From positions 1 to 64,000 of the IMG/VR virus record IMGVR_UViG_3300032288_003086: DNA of 64,000 nt. One strand, 5' to 3'. The notes beneath the pieces are model-generated. The model saw nothing but the letters and a program-made list of their open reading frames with translations. It was not told the DNA's origin and searched no databases. This DNA is from a virus. Shown here piece by piece: positions 8,181 to 17,600 of this stretch (position 1 is its first letter; every line of letters starts with the position of its first letter). A program made the translations under genes and the position numbers.

Positions 8181-9197
8181 ATGAGCGTAACAATCGTTGA
8201 AACCAACCCCGTAAGCAAGAAGTACAACAGTACCATTGCTATCAGACCCTATGTTGACAGTAGTAAAAACAACATGGGTTTGGAGAAGTATGATCAAGCT
8301 TTGTTTGATGGAATCTTCCATGAAGAACAGCTAGCCTGTCTTGAGATGAATGGCATCAAACGCTATGTCACAGGACTGAATGAATTTGCTCCTGAGATTA
8401 AGCGTCTTCCCACTGAAGAGCGTGAAGCAGCCATCAAAGAGATTCGCAGACTAGTAACTCAGTTAGAAGCAGAGCTTGCAACCAACTTCCTAGATCCTGA
8501 AGACAAGGAGTTTTGGAATAAGGTAAAACTTCTGCGTCCTGACAATGATGACTTCTGGAGTAAGATTGTCATTCGCGTGGGTAATGAACCTATATGGTTA
8601 AATCCTACAGATCCTCACGATTTGATCAAGCTTAAAGCAATTGAAGCTGGTGGATTTAGTCTGGTGGCTAAGACTTTGGATGTAGCGCGTAAGAGTAATC
8701 CTTCTTACAAGTTCTATCTGGATAAGTTTGAAGAGACTGCCTCTATCAAGACTGAGGTTAAAAAGCTACGTAATAAAGCGCTGGCTGAACTGGAGAAGCT
8801 TGCAAACAAGAACGTCAATAAGTTGATGTATGTATGCAAAGTGGTGGATCCTAACTCTCCTCAGTACAAGAAGACTACTCCTACAGATGTCATGTACGAT
8901 AACATGGACAAGTACATCAATGGAGAAACTGTGGATACAGACAAGCGTAAGACTGCTCAGCGTTTCATGGATATTGCAAACCTGGATATGGAAACGCTTA
9001 AGATCCGCGCCATCATCAAAGATGCCACGTATTATAAGTTATTAATTCTCAGAGGTGATGGGTTTATTTATCATGGTGAATCCAATACTTTGGTAGGTAA
9101 GAATCCTTCTGAGATTGCAGAATATCTCAAAAACCCTCTCCATGAAGACATCCTGATGCATTTGACTAAGGGTGTGGAGAAATACTGGAATAACTGA
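8181..9197 (+). CDS. Conserved structural-region protein, unknown (338 aa)
   Basis: A charged, mostly helical 338-residue protein. A beta-like N-terminus (MSVTIVETNPVSKKYNSTIAIRP) precedes helical segments, including a coiled-coil-like stretch near residues 185-215 (SIKTEVKKLRNKALAELEKL). The C-terminus (RAIIKDATYYKLLILRGDGF, then ILMHLTKGVEKYWNN) forms a separate-looking module. A WLNPTDPHDLIKLKAIEAGG segment sits mid-protein. It follows the head-fibre block and overlaps the next gene by one base (TGATG), so the two are probably translated together. It resembles conserved crAss-like structural-block proteins in style, but I cannot name its role; capsid-vertex, connector-associated or packaged protein are all possible. 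Confidence 0.6.
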   Translation: MSVTIVETNPVSKKYNSTIAIRPYVDSSKNNMGLEKYDQALFDGIFHEEQLACLEMNGIKRYVTGLNEFAPEIKRLPTEEREAAIKEIRRLVTQLEAELATNFLDPEDKEFWNKVKLLRPDNDDFWSKIVIRVGNEPIWLNPTDPHDLIKLKAIEAGGFSLVAKTLDVARKSNPSYKFYLDKFEETASIKTEVKKLRNKALAELEKLANKNVNKLMYVCKVVDPNSPQYKKTTPTDVMYDNMDKYINGETVDTDKRKTAQRFMDIANLDMETLKIRAIIKDATYYKLLILRGDGFIYHGESNTLVGKNPSEIAEYLKNPLHEDILMHLTKGVEKYWNN

Positions 9198-9907
9198 TGA
9201 CAAACGCCGAGTTGCAAATTAAAGTCAAAGAGAGGCTGAACAAACTGGCCTCTCTTGACTATGATAACTTTGAATGCTGGCAGATTGTTGAGGCATTCAA
9301 CAAGGCGCAACTTGAGTGGTTTCGCCGTCAGATTAATGGTATCAACCAGCTTCAAGCGGGGGATGGATCTACCAAGGTCAACTACGATGATACCCAGAAG
9401 CTAATCAAAACAGTTCCTCTTACAGGTGCAAACTATCCAAATACATATCCTCAGAACTTTGAGACAGATCTTATCCCAGAGGATTATCTGTATTACAGTT
9501 CCATGTATGTAATGGCTAAGAGTGACTGTTGTCCAGAAAGGAATATCATTGTGTATATGGTAGATAAGGCTGATCTATATGTAATCCTTAGGGATGATAA
9601 TAAGAAGCCTAGCTTTGACTGGGGTGAAACAGTTGCAGTTGTTGGTGACAATAAGTTCATCATCTATACAGGTGGTGAGTTTGACATCACATCCATAAAT
9701 CTTACTTACTATAGAAAGCCAGTTCCAGTATCATTTGGCGGATGTGTGGATATCAGTACAGGACTTCCTACTGCAGATGTTGCATGTGAGTTCAAGGATG
9801 ATGTTGCAGAAATCCTAGTTGATAATGCTGTAACCATACTTGCTGCTGATATTGAATCATTCAATCAATACACTAGGGCTGCTAACTCAGTACAATCTAA
9901 CACATAA
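9197..9907 (+). CDS. Candidate head-tail connector (ring-type) protein
   Basis: A 236-residue protein. The N-terminal helices (NAELQIKVKERLNKLASLDYDNFECWQIVEAFNKAQLEWF) resemble the helical part of phage head-tail connectors. A beta domain follows, with YYSSMYVMAKSDCCPE, VILRDDNKKPSFDWGE and INLTYYRKPVPVSFGGC. The end (FKDDVAEILVDNAVTILAADIESFNQY) is a helix like those in connector or adaptor proteins that bind the portal. In crAss-like virions several ring proteins stack between portal and tail, and this gene's fold pattern and position fit one of them. Start and stop overlap both neighbours by one base. Identification is by architecture only. Confidence 0.5.
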   Translation: MTNAELQIKVKERLNKLASLDYDNFECWQIVEAFNKAQLEWFRRQINGINQLQAGDGSTKVNYDDTQKLIKTVPLTGANYPNTYPQNFETDLIPEDYLYYSSMYVMAKSDCCPERNIIVYMVDKADLYVILRDDNKKPSFDWGETVAVVGDNKFIIYTGGEFDITSINLTYYRKPVPVSFGGCVDISTGLPTADVACEFKDDVAEILVDNAVTILAADIESFNQYTRAANSVQSNT

Positions 9908-10473
9908 TGGCTGAATCTACACCATACAAAAGAGTTCTTAAGAACAGTGAGAAGGAGGCTGCCCCAGCTTCTAAGAAGAATCCTTTGATTACTGACAAAT
10001 GTGTTGAGTATCTCAACTACAGGATTGAGCAGGAGGAGTATAGTTCCCGCATCTATCTTGCAATGTCCATGTGGTTGGAGGACAAAGGATATGTGAATGC
10101 TGCTAAGCTTTGGAAGAAGTATTCTACAGAGGAGCATGCGCACGCGGACTGGGCGCGCGTATATCTTCTTAGTCTTGGTATTCAACCAAAAACACCTGCA
10201 TTGAAAGAACCTCCACAAGACTTCTCAGGACTTCCTCAAATCATTAAGGATTCACATGCTCATGAAGTGGATATTACCAACCAGACCAAGGACTTATCTT
10301 CTCATGCTTTGGAGATGTCTGACCACATGCTTTATCAGCTTGGTTTACAGTATGTTAAAGAGCAAGTGGAAGAACTCAGCAAGCTTCAGAACTGGTTAGA
10401 CCAGTTGGAATCCTTTGGTGAGGATAAGATTGCAATGCGTCTTTTGGACCACGAAATGAAAGATTACCTCTAA
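9907..10473 (+). CDS. Ferritin-like iron-storage protein with complete ferroxidase centre
   Basis: A 188-residue protein that aligns by eye along its length with bacterial non-haem ferritin (FtnA type). The four-helix bundle begins near residue 27. Predicted ferroxidase ligands are all present: E43 (in EEYSS, matching FtnA E17), E76 and H79 (in EEHAH, matching E50 and H53), E120 (in HEVDIT, matching E94) and Q153 with E155/E156 (in KEQVEE, matching Q127 and E129/E130). Ferritins oxidise Fe(II) and store it as mineral in a 24-mer cage. An extra N-terminal tail of about 26 residues, rich in Lys and Ser, precedes the bundle and could dock the protein to something. It sits between two structural genes and joins the upstream one through TAATG. 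Dps is less likely because the metal ligands lie within one subunit. Whether it is in the virion or acts in the infected cell cannot be told. Confidence 0.85.
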   Translation: MAESTPYKRVLKNSEKEAAPASKKNPLITDKCVEYLNYRIEQEEYSSRIYLAMSMWLEDKGYVNAAKLWKKYSTEEHAHADWARVYLLSLGIQPKTPALKEPPQDFSGLPQIIKDSHAHEVDITNQTKDLSSHALEMSDHMLYQLGLQYVKEQVEELSKLQNWLDQLESFGEDKIAMRLLDHEMKDYL

Positions 10474-10500
10474 AAAATTTGGATATCAGGCAGAAATGCC

Positions 10501-10510
10501 TTATATTATA
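10501..10510 (+). promoter_or_regulatory. Putative late promoter element (TTATATTATA)
   Basis: Nine of ten bases match GTATATTATA. The element ends 37 bases before the ATG at 10548, in the 74-base gap after the ferritin gene. The leader ends in CTAACAAAACAATGG, and the same AAAACAATGGCT start context recurs at 17902. Confidence 0.45.
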
Positions 10511-10547
10511 AGTGTAATTTATATGTATAACTTAATCTAACAAAACA

Positions 10548-11903
10548 ATGGCTTATTTTAATCATGCGTTCCAGAAGCTTCTTCTAGGAACGAACCCTAC
10601 AGCCGTAGGTGCCAACTATACAAATGGTTGGTACACTGGCGCTCAAGGTGCAATTCAGACAGGTGGTAATGTAATTCCTGCATTGAATCTTGCTCCTGGT
10701 ACTCTTGCTGCTGTCACTGCTACTCCTGGTGATGGTTCAATTGGTGCAAACGTAGTTCTTAAAGGTGATGCTGCAGCTCCTACAATTGCTGCTGCTCCTC
10801 AGATCTATCTTGCACAAGGTTCAATCAACACTAAAGACAGGCTCGGTCCTTTCGCTGGTGGTTACCAAGAGTCTGTAAAGACCAAAGGTATCAACCCACG
10901 CTATGTGACCAAGTTCTGGAAGCAGTGTCCTTTGACTCCTGAAAATGAAGTAGTGGATGTATGTATCTGCGAAGGTGCTGAACCTCAGTGCGGTACCTCT
11001 TACTACTTGCGTATTGATCTTAAAGGATCTCCATTATTGCGCTTCCTCAGTCACAATGCGTACAAGACATTTGCATCTGAGAACTATTGCTGCCCTGCAG
11101 ATCCTTTGGCATCAACTGCATTGAGTACTGCAGATGCATTTGGTATTCTTGTTGACTGGACATGGCAAATCTTGTTTGATCCATGGATGAGTCAGTTTAT
11201 TGCTCCTGAGTTGACTAGCGATGCTGGTACTTGGACTTGGCAGGATATCCAAATATGGTGGGCTGCAAATGGCGGAAACAGTGTAAACCTTGCTGACAAA
11301 CCGTCTAAAGCTGAGTTGTATGCTGCATATATTGCTGCAGAAGGTACTCCTGCAACCCTTACTGGTGCTTGTATCATTCTTTACGGTGCTTATGTAAGTA
11401 CTGAATTTGGAACATGTTCCTTCCACCCACAAGATCATTATGAGTTGGAGCCTGTGAAGATCTATGCATCTATCACTGACCAACTTGGCGATCCTTGCGT
11501 AGACCAAATCTTCTGCATTGAAAAGACTACTCTTGCTCAACAAGGTTCTGGATATGGACATCGTTACATCCGCGACCTGATCCTATTCCGTCGCTACATG
11601 CAAGAGCATTATGTATATGATCCACGTCTGCGTGAAGTTATGGACCAGGATGTCATTACCAACTCTGGATTGGTGCCTACTGAGCAATACACTGAGTACA
11701 ACATCCTTCACAGTGTTCCTCGCTTCAACAATCCAACAGGTGTGTTTGACAATGATCAGTATATGATTACTGTTGTATTCCCATGTGAAAACACTGACTT
11801 CGAAGATTTCATGCAAGAGTATATTGATCTTGGTGGAAATGGTGTTACACTTGAGTCTATCAACGGTTTGACTTGTGCTTGTCCTACTCCGCCGATTCTG
11901 TAA
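10548..11903 (+). CDS. Abundant structural protein, unknown family (451 aa)
   Basis: A 451-residue protein flanked by its own promoter-like element and a strong terminator. That makes it the only single-gene unit here besides the capsid operon, and suggests a major virion component. The N-terminus (MAYFNHAFQKLLLGTNPT) is followed by an Ala/Gly/Thr-rich stretch to about residue 90, then a mixed domain with several aromatic-rich segments (WTWQILFDPWMSQF, TWTWQDIQIWWAANGG). It is cysteine-rich for a phage structural protein (CICEGAEPQC, YCCPAD, TCACP at the end), and codon use resembles the capsid gene. The Arg/Tyr-rich segment HRYIRDLILFRRYMQEHYVY is distinctive. An auxiliary capsid or main tail component is plausible. 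I do not recognise the family. Confidence 0.55.
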   Translation: MAYFNHAFQKLLLGTNPTAVGANYTNGWYTGAQGAIQTGGNVIPALNLAPGTLAAVTATPGDGSIGANVVLKGDAAAPTIAAAPQIYLAQGSINTKDRLGPFAGGYQESVKTKGINPRYVTKFWKQCPLTPENEVVDVCICEGAEPQCGTSYYLRIDLKGSPLLRFLSHNAYKTFASENYCCPADPLASTALSTADAFGILVDWTWQILFDPWMSQFIAPELTSDAGTWTWQDIQIWWAANGGNSVNLADKPSKAELYAAYIAAEGTPATLTGACIILYGAYVSTEFGTCSFHPQDHYELEPVKIYASITDQLGDPCVDQIFCIEKTTLAQQGSGYGHRYIRDLILFRRYMQEHYVYDPRLREVMDQDVITNSGLVPTEQYTEYNILHSVPRFNNPTGVFDNDQYMITVVFPCENTDFEDFMQEYIDLGGNGVTLESINGLTCACPTPPIL

Positions 11904-11926
11904 GAATAACGGTTAAACCTAGTATC

Positions 11927-11965
11927 AAAAGGGGGAGTGAGAGTTAATACTCTCCTTCCCCTTTT
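11927..11965 (+). terminator. Intrinsic terminator after the 451-residue structural gene
   Basis: AAAAGGGGGAGTGAGAG pairs with CTCTCCTTCCCCTTTT around a TTAATA loop, with one mismatch and two G·U pairs. It closely resembles the terminator after the capsid gene. It ends 45 bases before the next gene. Confidence 0.85.
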
Positions 11966-12009
11966 ATATTTTTGAAAAATTCATTAAATTATATTAATAC
12001 CAGTCAGTT

Positions 12010-12645
12010 ATGGCAATCAAGCATCAACTTTCCCTGAACATTGTGGATGGGTGTAATCCCAACAATTTCAGTATCCTGGATACAAGCCTCTATGGCGCAG
12101 GTCTACCTATTAGCTGCCCTACTCTTGCCATAACAGTTCCTGGTACATCAGGGCCTGTATATTTTAGTCAGGGCACCTTACCCAATCCAGCGTTGAATCC
12201 CAACGATGATTATTATATCCTTCCCACATATAATTACCCTCCTACTCCTTACAGTGGTACTCCAAAGTTCAATCTAAGTATTGACAATGTGTTTTTACAT
12301 ATTCAGACTTCAGGAGAGAACTTAAGCCCCTTACCTGATGGATTGTATACAATCAGCTATTGTGTAGCCCCATGTGATAAACTTCAGGTAGAATACTACT
12401 ATCTTAGGACCACGGTTGCACTGAATCAATATGCATCGCTTCTGTGTAAACTACGCTTATCAGATTGCCTTCCTTCACAGGAGACACAAAACATGATTAA
12501 CCAGTTACATATTATCAAAATGTATCTTGATGCTGCCAAAGCCAGAGTTGAGGTATGCCATGCTCCAAATGAAGGGGTTGCATTGTATGAGTATGCTCTA
12601 AGGTTAATGGCAAACTGGGAAAGAACCTGTTGTTCAACTTGTTAA
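12010..12645 (+). CDS. Tail-region protein with helical Cys-rich C-terminus (211 aa)
   Basis: First gene of the tail-fibre region. Residues about 1-135 are beta-like, with a Pro-rich loop (YILPTYNYPPTPYSG) and a strand pair ending in YTISYCVAPCDKLQVEYYYL. Residues about 136-211 form helices (LLCKLRLSDCLPSQETQNMINQLHIIKMYLDAAKARVEVC) and end in ERTCCSTC. The beta-domain-plus-helix layout resembles small structural proteins found before tail fibres in other Bacteroidota phages. The nine cysteines, most of them in the C-terminal half, could form disulphides or bind metal. A baseplate or fibre-adaptor role is inferred from position. Leader is CCAGTCAGTTATGG without Shine-Dalgarno. Confidence 0.5.
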   Translation: MAIKHQLSLNIVDGCNPNNFSILDTSLYGAGLPISCPTLAITVPGTSGPVYFSQGTLPNPALNPNDDYYILPTYNYPPTPYSGTPKFNLSIDNVFLHIQTSGENLSPLPDGLYTISYCVAPCDKLQVEYYYLRTTVALNQYASLLCKLRLSDCLPSQETQNMINQLHIIKMYLDAAKARVEVCHAPNEGVALYEYALRLMANWERTCCSTC

Positions 12646-12675
12646 CTATCACTATAAACTAAAAACCAACAAACT

Positions 12676-12831
12676 ATGGCTAAAATAGCATGCCCTAATT
12701 GCGGTATCCAATGCACAGGATGTGCGGGTGCTAGAATCACAACAGCTTCTGATGGAAGAAAATGCTGTACCAAATGTCTTCCTAGGGTTGAAGCTGAGAT
12801 TAAAGCTAAATCATTAAGACCTAAAACATGA
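12676..12831 (+). CDS. Small zinc-ribbon-like protein (51 aa)
   Basis: A short gene supported by the AAAACCAAC motif at 12662-12670 five bases before its ATG, and by a 4-base ATGA overlap with the next gene. The product has a CPNCGIQCTGCAG segment (C6, C9, C13, C16), then KCCTKC (C30, C31, C34), and a basic helical end. The paired Cys-x2-Cys motifs are typical of zinc ribbons. No further domain is present. It could be a structural metal-binding peptide of the tail or a small regulator; its position between tail genes favours the former. Confidence 0.6.
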   Translation: MAKIACPNCGIQCTGCAGARITTASDGRKCCTKCLPRVEAEIKAKSLRPKT

Positions 12832-13073
12832 GTTGCAAAGTCACTCCTTCAACCTCTCCTGAGGACAAGATCCAGATTCTTATGGGAAACGAGGCGATGA
12901 ATAGATATCGCCAGGATCACTATGGGATGAATACATGTCGCATTGGGTATGATTACATGTATCTTGCTGATATGGCATTCCTATTGAAGATGACTTCATG
13001 TGCGGAAGAATCCTGCCATTGCTATTGCCAATGCTCTTATACAAGGGTTAAAGAGAAGATAAACATGTTATGA
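12828..13073 (+). CDS. Small Cys-rich hypothetical protein (81 aa)
   Basis: An 81-residue protein joined to both neighbours by ATGA overlaps, so the trio is probably translated as one coupled unit. It has an N-terminal helix (SPEDKIQILMGNEAMNRYRQDHYG), a Tyr-rich middle (RIGYDYMYLADMAFLLKM) and a cysteine cluster (SCAEESCHCYCQCSY). Family not recognised. Together with the zinc-ribbon-like protein before it and the Cys-rich fibres after it, it suggests a disulphide- or metal-stabilised tail sub-assembly. Confidence 0.55.
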   Translation: MSCKVTPSTSPEDKIQILMGNEAMNRYRQDHYGMNTCRIGYDYMYLADMAFLLKMTSCAEESCHCYCQCSYTRVKEKINML

Positions 13074-14674
13074 AGCCACTGGGCAAACCTGTAAATAATC
13101 TGGTAAAGTCATGCGAAGATGTGACAGCAACCTGTGTCATTTGGGATGGACCAAACATCTCAGCTGACTGCCTTGGTATACAGATATACCAGGGAGACAG
13201 TATTGTGCCCATTGTATATAACACTTTCAAAAGGTTTTGTGAGCTTCTGCAGAAGATTGATCTCAGTGCCATAGATTCCAGTTGTATTATTGATCTGACT
13301 TCTCCTCCTGATCAATTGGTTGAGTTGATTAATTTGATCAATGAAAAGCTTTGTGAGAACAATGTTCGCATTACCAAGGAAGAGAATAAGGCCTATGCTG
13401 CCAACATAGCGGGTCTACCATTCTGCCTGCAGATAAAAAGTGATACCATTACCATAACTAGGCTGCCTTTGGATGAACAGCTGGGTGTGGTATCCTCAAA
13501 GGTTTGTGAGGAATTGCAGGACATTGAGAATCTGAAATCACAATTAGATCCCAGTTTCACACCTACTCCTGACATTTATGTGCAGCTAGATGAGTTGCAA
13601 GATCAGATAGATGCCCAATGCAGTGTAGTTGTTCCTGATGTGACACTTACTTGCATTGCCCCTATTGGTATTCCTATGCCAGTGGAGGAGGCTTATCAGC
13701 TACTTGAAAAGGCATTTTGCACATTCAGGAATTTCACAGGTACTCCTTCGGAGTTACAGGCAGCTATTGCCAGGGATTGTCCAAATCTCAGCAGTTTGCC
13801 AGCTTTATCCAATACAGGATTAATGAGTGACATATATGGATGGATAGACAGTCCTATAAATGTTGCACAAAGCATGAGCAATCTATGGTTGACTATATGT
13901 GATTTGCGTACTGCAATTCGCAAGATATTAGACACTTGTTGCGCTGATACCCCGTGTCTTTCTTTTGATATAGGATACAAACTCAATTTTGATCCCAATG
14001 ATCAGTTTGTGGAAGTAATATTCCAAGATTTTTATAATGGTCCAACTCCTGTATTACCTCCAGGTCCTCCTAGTATCAATTGGATTTCTAGGATATTTAA
14101 TCTGGATAGGACAGCAAGCTATCTTTCTACTCCTCCTCCTTACCCAGCGTGGTTGGATCAAACTACTACTTCTGATTTCTTTGATATATCCACTGTGCAG
14201 ATAACCCTTAATGATGGATCTGGTGATTTTACACAGGATACAGGACTGACCATAATGCAGTTGATGGAGATTTTTCCCTTTGGATACCAATTCAACTATC
14301 CTGCAGGCTACAATCCCCAAGCCTTGGCAAAGACCATCAACATTGAATTCACATATTCCCATGTACTGAAGATTACCAATGCCCTTCCTAATATTCCATC
14401 TCCAGGTAAGGTTACATATCAGACAGCTACAAAGCATCCTTTTGTGGTGGGATCCAGAGTGGACATCATGAATGTCAATCCTTCTACCTATGATAACATG
14501 GATATAATTGTGACATCTGTTACTTCAGCATATGAATTTGTTGTGACAACTCCTACTATTCCTGCTCTTGGTGCATATGTTTCTGGTGGAAATGTGATAC
14601 AAAGTTCTCAAACCAGGAATTGTGAAGAGTGCGCATGTTGCTGCACATATTCAATAACAAACGGACTCTATTAA
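13070..14674 (+). CDS. Tail fibre/baseplate protein with N-terminal adaptor domain (534 aa)
   Basis: Residues about 20-60 carry a domain with TCVIWDGPNISADCLGIQIY and GDSI (pattern T-x-C-V-x-W-x-G-P-x-I), which I recognise from N-termini of fibre proteins in Bacteroidota phages and which returns in the next gene. Residues about 195-310 contain helices with SNLWLTICDLRTAIRKILDTCC; a matching segment occurs in the next protein, showing the two are paralogues. A beta-rich domain follows (about 315-450) with FDIGYKLNFDPNDQFVEVIF, and the protein ends in the cysteine cluster NCEECACCC. It is probably a structural adaptor or base of an adhesin. It starts in an ATGA overlap. Confidence 0.6.
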   Translation: MKPLGKPVNNLVKSCEDVTATCVIWDGPNISADCLGIQIYQGDSIVPIVYNTFKRFCELLQKIDLSAIDSSCIIDLTSPPDQLVELINLINEKLCENNVRITKEENKAYAANIAGLPFCLQIKSDTITITRLPLDEQLGVVSSKVCEELQDIENLKSQLDPSFTPTPDIYVQLDELQDQIDAQCSVVVPDVTLTCIAPIGIPMPVEEAYQLLEKAFCTFRNFTGTPSELQAAIARDCPNLSSLPALSNTGLMSDIYGWIDSPINVAQSMSNLWLTICDLRTAIRKILDTCCADTPCLSFDIGYKLNFDPNDQFVEVIFQDFYNGPTPVLPPGPPSINWISRIFNLDRTASYLSTPPPYPAWLDQTTTSDFFDISTVQITLNDGSGDFTQDTGLTIMQLMEIFPFGYQFNYPAGYNPQALAKTINIEFTYSHVLKITNALPNIPSPGKVTYQTATKHPFVVGSRVDIMNVNPSTYDNMDIIVTSVTSAYEFVVTTPTIPALGAYVSGGNVIQSSQTRNCEECACCCTYSITNGLY

Positions 14675-14675
14675 T

Positions 14676-17600
14676 ATGAAACCAATCAGTTCCAATATAA
14701 AACCCAATAACAAGTGTCTGAATCCAGTCACTACCAAATGTGTAACATGGGATGGTCCAGATATTGTATGTCTGGATGGAACAGTACTTTGTAAAGGGCA
14801 AAGTGTTGAAACCACTCTGTATGCAATTGCCACCAAGCTTTGCCAGGTGATCAATGAACTGAATTTGGAGGGTATCAACCCATGTATCAATAACATTGAT
14901 GATGGAGGTGTTTCTGTAAATGTCAGTCAGAACTCCAGTTTACAAGAAGTTTTTTCAGCTATAATCCAAAAGCTCTGCGTATTGAATACCAGAGTTGAAG
15001 TCCTTGAAGGTGAAGAATGTGATGTTCCTAGGGTAATTGTTCCAGTTACAAGTTGTTTCAGGAATGTAAACTATCCTAATTGGAATGTGGAGACCCAGCC
15101 TGATTGGGATCCTGTTACTGAAAGTCTTCCTGCTACGACATTTGCAGAACTTGTAGCTGTTGCTGTTTGTGCAATGCTGGTGGATATAACAGCTCTCAAT
15201 TCATCTGTTGCCACTATCAATATGCAAATCCAGGACTTGTGGTTTGCATTGCAGAATTGTGCAAATAACTGTGACAATCTGGTTCTTCCTACTTGCACTT
15301 ATGACTTCACGTTGAATCCAGATGGAGAGCCTGTATCAGTACAGACTGCATTCAGCTGGCTAGAGCTGGACTATTGTTCTTTGAAGTCTGCCATAGGAAC
15401 TGAGGATGACATCACAGAAGCCATTTCAAAGCAGTGTCCTGATCTTGCATTTCAAGACAGGTTGTCCGCAGGTGGTCAAATGGGCGATGTTTCAGGATGG
15501 ATGAGCAATCCAATAACGCTTTCTGACAGCCTTGGCAATCTATGGTTGACAGTATGTGATATGCGTCAGGCTGTAGCAAATATCCTTGATGGATGTTGTT
15601 TCTCAGCATGTGACTATCTTGAGTTTGGATACAATCTATTTTGGGATCCACTTGGGGATTATGTTGATGTAATGTTCAGTGATACAATCCAACCTGGTGT
15701 AACTTATGTTTCATCAAGTACTCCTCCTGCAGGGGTGCCTGTGATTGCTACTCCTGGAGTAGCTCTTCCAGCTTGGGTGACTACCCAGTTTCCAACAGGA
15801 GTACAGACAAACATTATTCTTACAGTGAGTGATGGAACAGTTGCTGGTACATTTGACACAGGTGCTGTATTAAATTCCTGGGCGGTGGTCACTAATGCCA
15901 CACACAATGGATATAGGATAAACTTCTCTGCAATCCCTGGATATGACAAGACATCTGTGAATCAAAGTATAAATATATATTTCACATATAGTGTAAATAC
16001 TGGAACAAGTGTTACAGCATGTACCATAAACCAAACTGATGGTTTAGTTTTCCAATGCTGTGCTCCTAAGCCATACATCTGCGATGCCATGATTACTACT
16101 ACAAGTGATCCATTAGGTGTAGGATTAGAGCTTATGATCTCAGGAATTGTCTCTGAAGAGCCTTTGCTTTGGGATAGTTCTGTTACTTCTGCAGGAACAG
16201 GTACTGATACATTAGAAGATACAGGAGGTGTTGACTTCAATACTATAGGTATTACTACTGGTACTAATGCTGGATCTATTGTGTATATCAACTATAATAG
16301 CACTACTGGATCATATGATCAGTGCCGATACATAGTAAGTATAAATGCTGCGGATGAAATTCAAGTTGACTCTGATTGGAACCCTGTCTTGGTAGGTGGA
16401 GAGACTTATGTCATCAAAGATGCCTACTATAATGATTATCAAGATAGTCCTTGTGCATACAATGCTGGAACGTCAACAAATTATCTTACAGGATTCACAG
16501 TAAAAATAATCCTGATTGATTCAGCATTCAATCCTAATGATCCTAATACCTGGAATCTTGTTACACAGAATACAAATGTCTCATGGTCTGTCTTGACAAA
16601 TTCTCCAGGTTTTGTGGTTCCAAACGGAACTCTTGATCCTAATAAGGATTATACTGCTGCGATATATGCAAATTATGTCTGTGGAAAGTCCGAGTATTCT
16701 ATTCTTTATGGTAAGACAGCCATACTTGCTTCTGTACTATTGCAGAGCGGAACTCCTTCTCAGCCTGTCCCTGGCGTATTTCAAGGAACAACTTCTGTAT
16801 CAGTAGCCTATATAACAAGCAATGATACTACACCGAATCTTCCTGATCAAACAGCTACTTTCTCAGGACCTGCACAGTTCTCATTGGATCTTCCTACAGG
16901 TTCTAATGTCACACAGTTTCATATAATACCAAGTCCTGCGCCATGGATAAATACAGTGGGTGTATATCCTAAGAGTTTCTGCTATTGTGGATTGAATGTT
17001 CCAGGAAACGTATTTGGTACAGTGACTGTGGGTGGTAGTACTATTCCCACAAGGGACACTATCCTTGGACAATTTAGGGGATATGCTGTGCAACCGCTGT
17101 ATAATGATGTACTGAATAATTCATTGTTACCTATTCTTGACAACTCAGCTCCTCCTATCCCTTACCTGACAGATTCAATTAGTGACCCTAATTTGACATT
17201 CTCATCCAATACTCCTACTGTGGATGGTACTATAGCTGGAGGTATTGTGGCAAGTATACCTTCTACATTTACAGCTGGACTTTATCCTGTGATAGTAAGG
17301 TATAATCCAAACCCTTATAGGGTAATTCTTACCCAGGATTATCATACTCTGACACTTGATTTTGCTGAGTTTATAGTGAACAATAATAGACTTACACCTA
17401 TTGATATTGAAGTTAGGACAATTGCAGAAGTCCTAAGGTGGAATTCAAACAACAGTGTTTATGAAAGCTATAGTCCTACAAGAACTCTTACTTATAGCAC
17501 AGGTGTGCAGACTATCCCTGCTTCAACTAGTGTAACCTTTACTTTAGGTGCACCTTTGACAATGCTGTGCAAGTATGGTGATGCTGTTTATTTCCAATGG

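Noticed and set aside
9907-10473. Dps-type miniferritin
   Set aside because: Metal ligands fall within one four-helix bundle in FtnA order, and the length fits ferritin rather than Dps.
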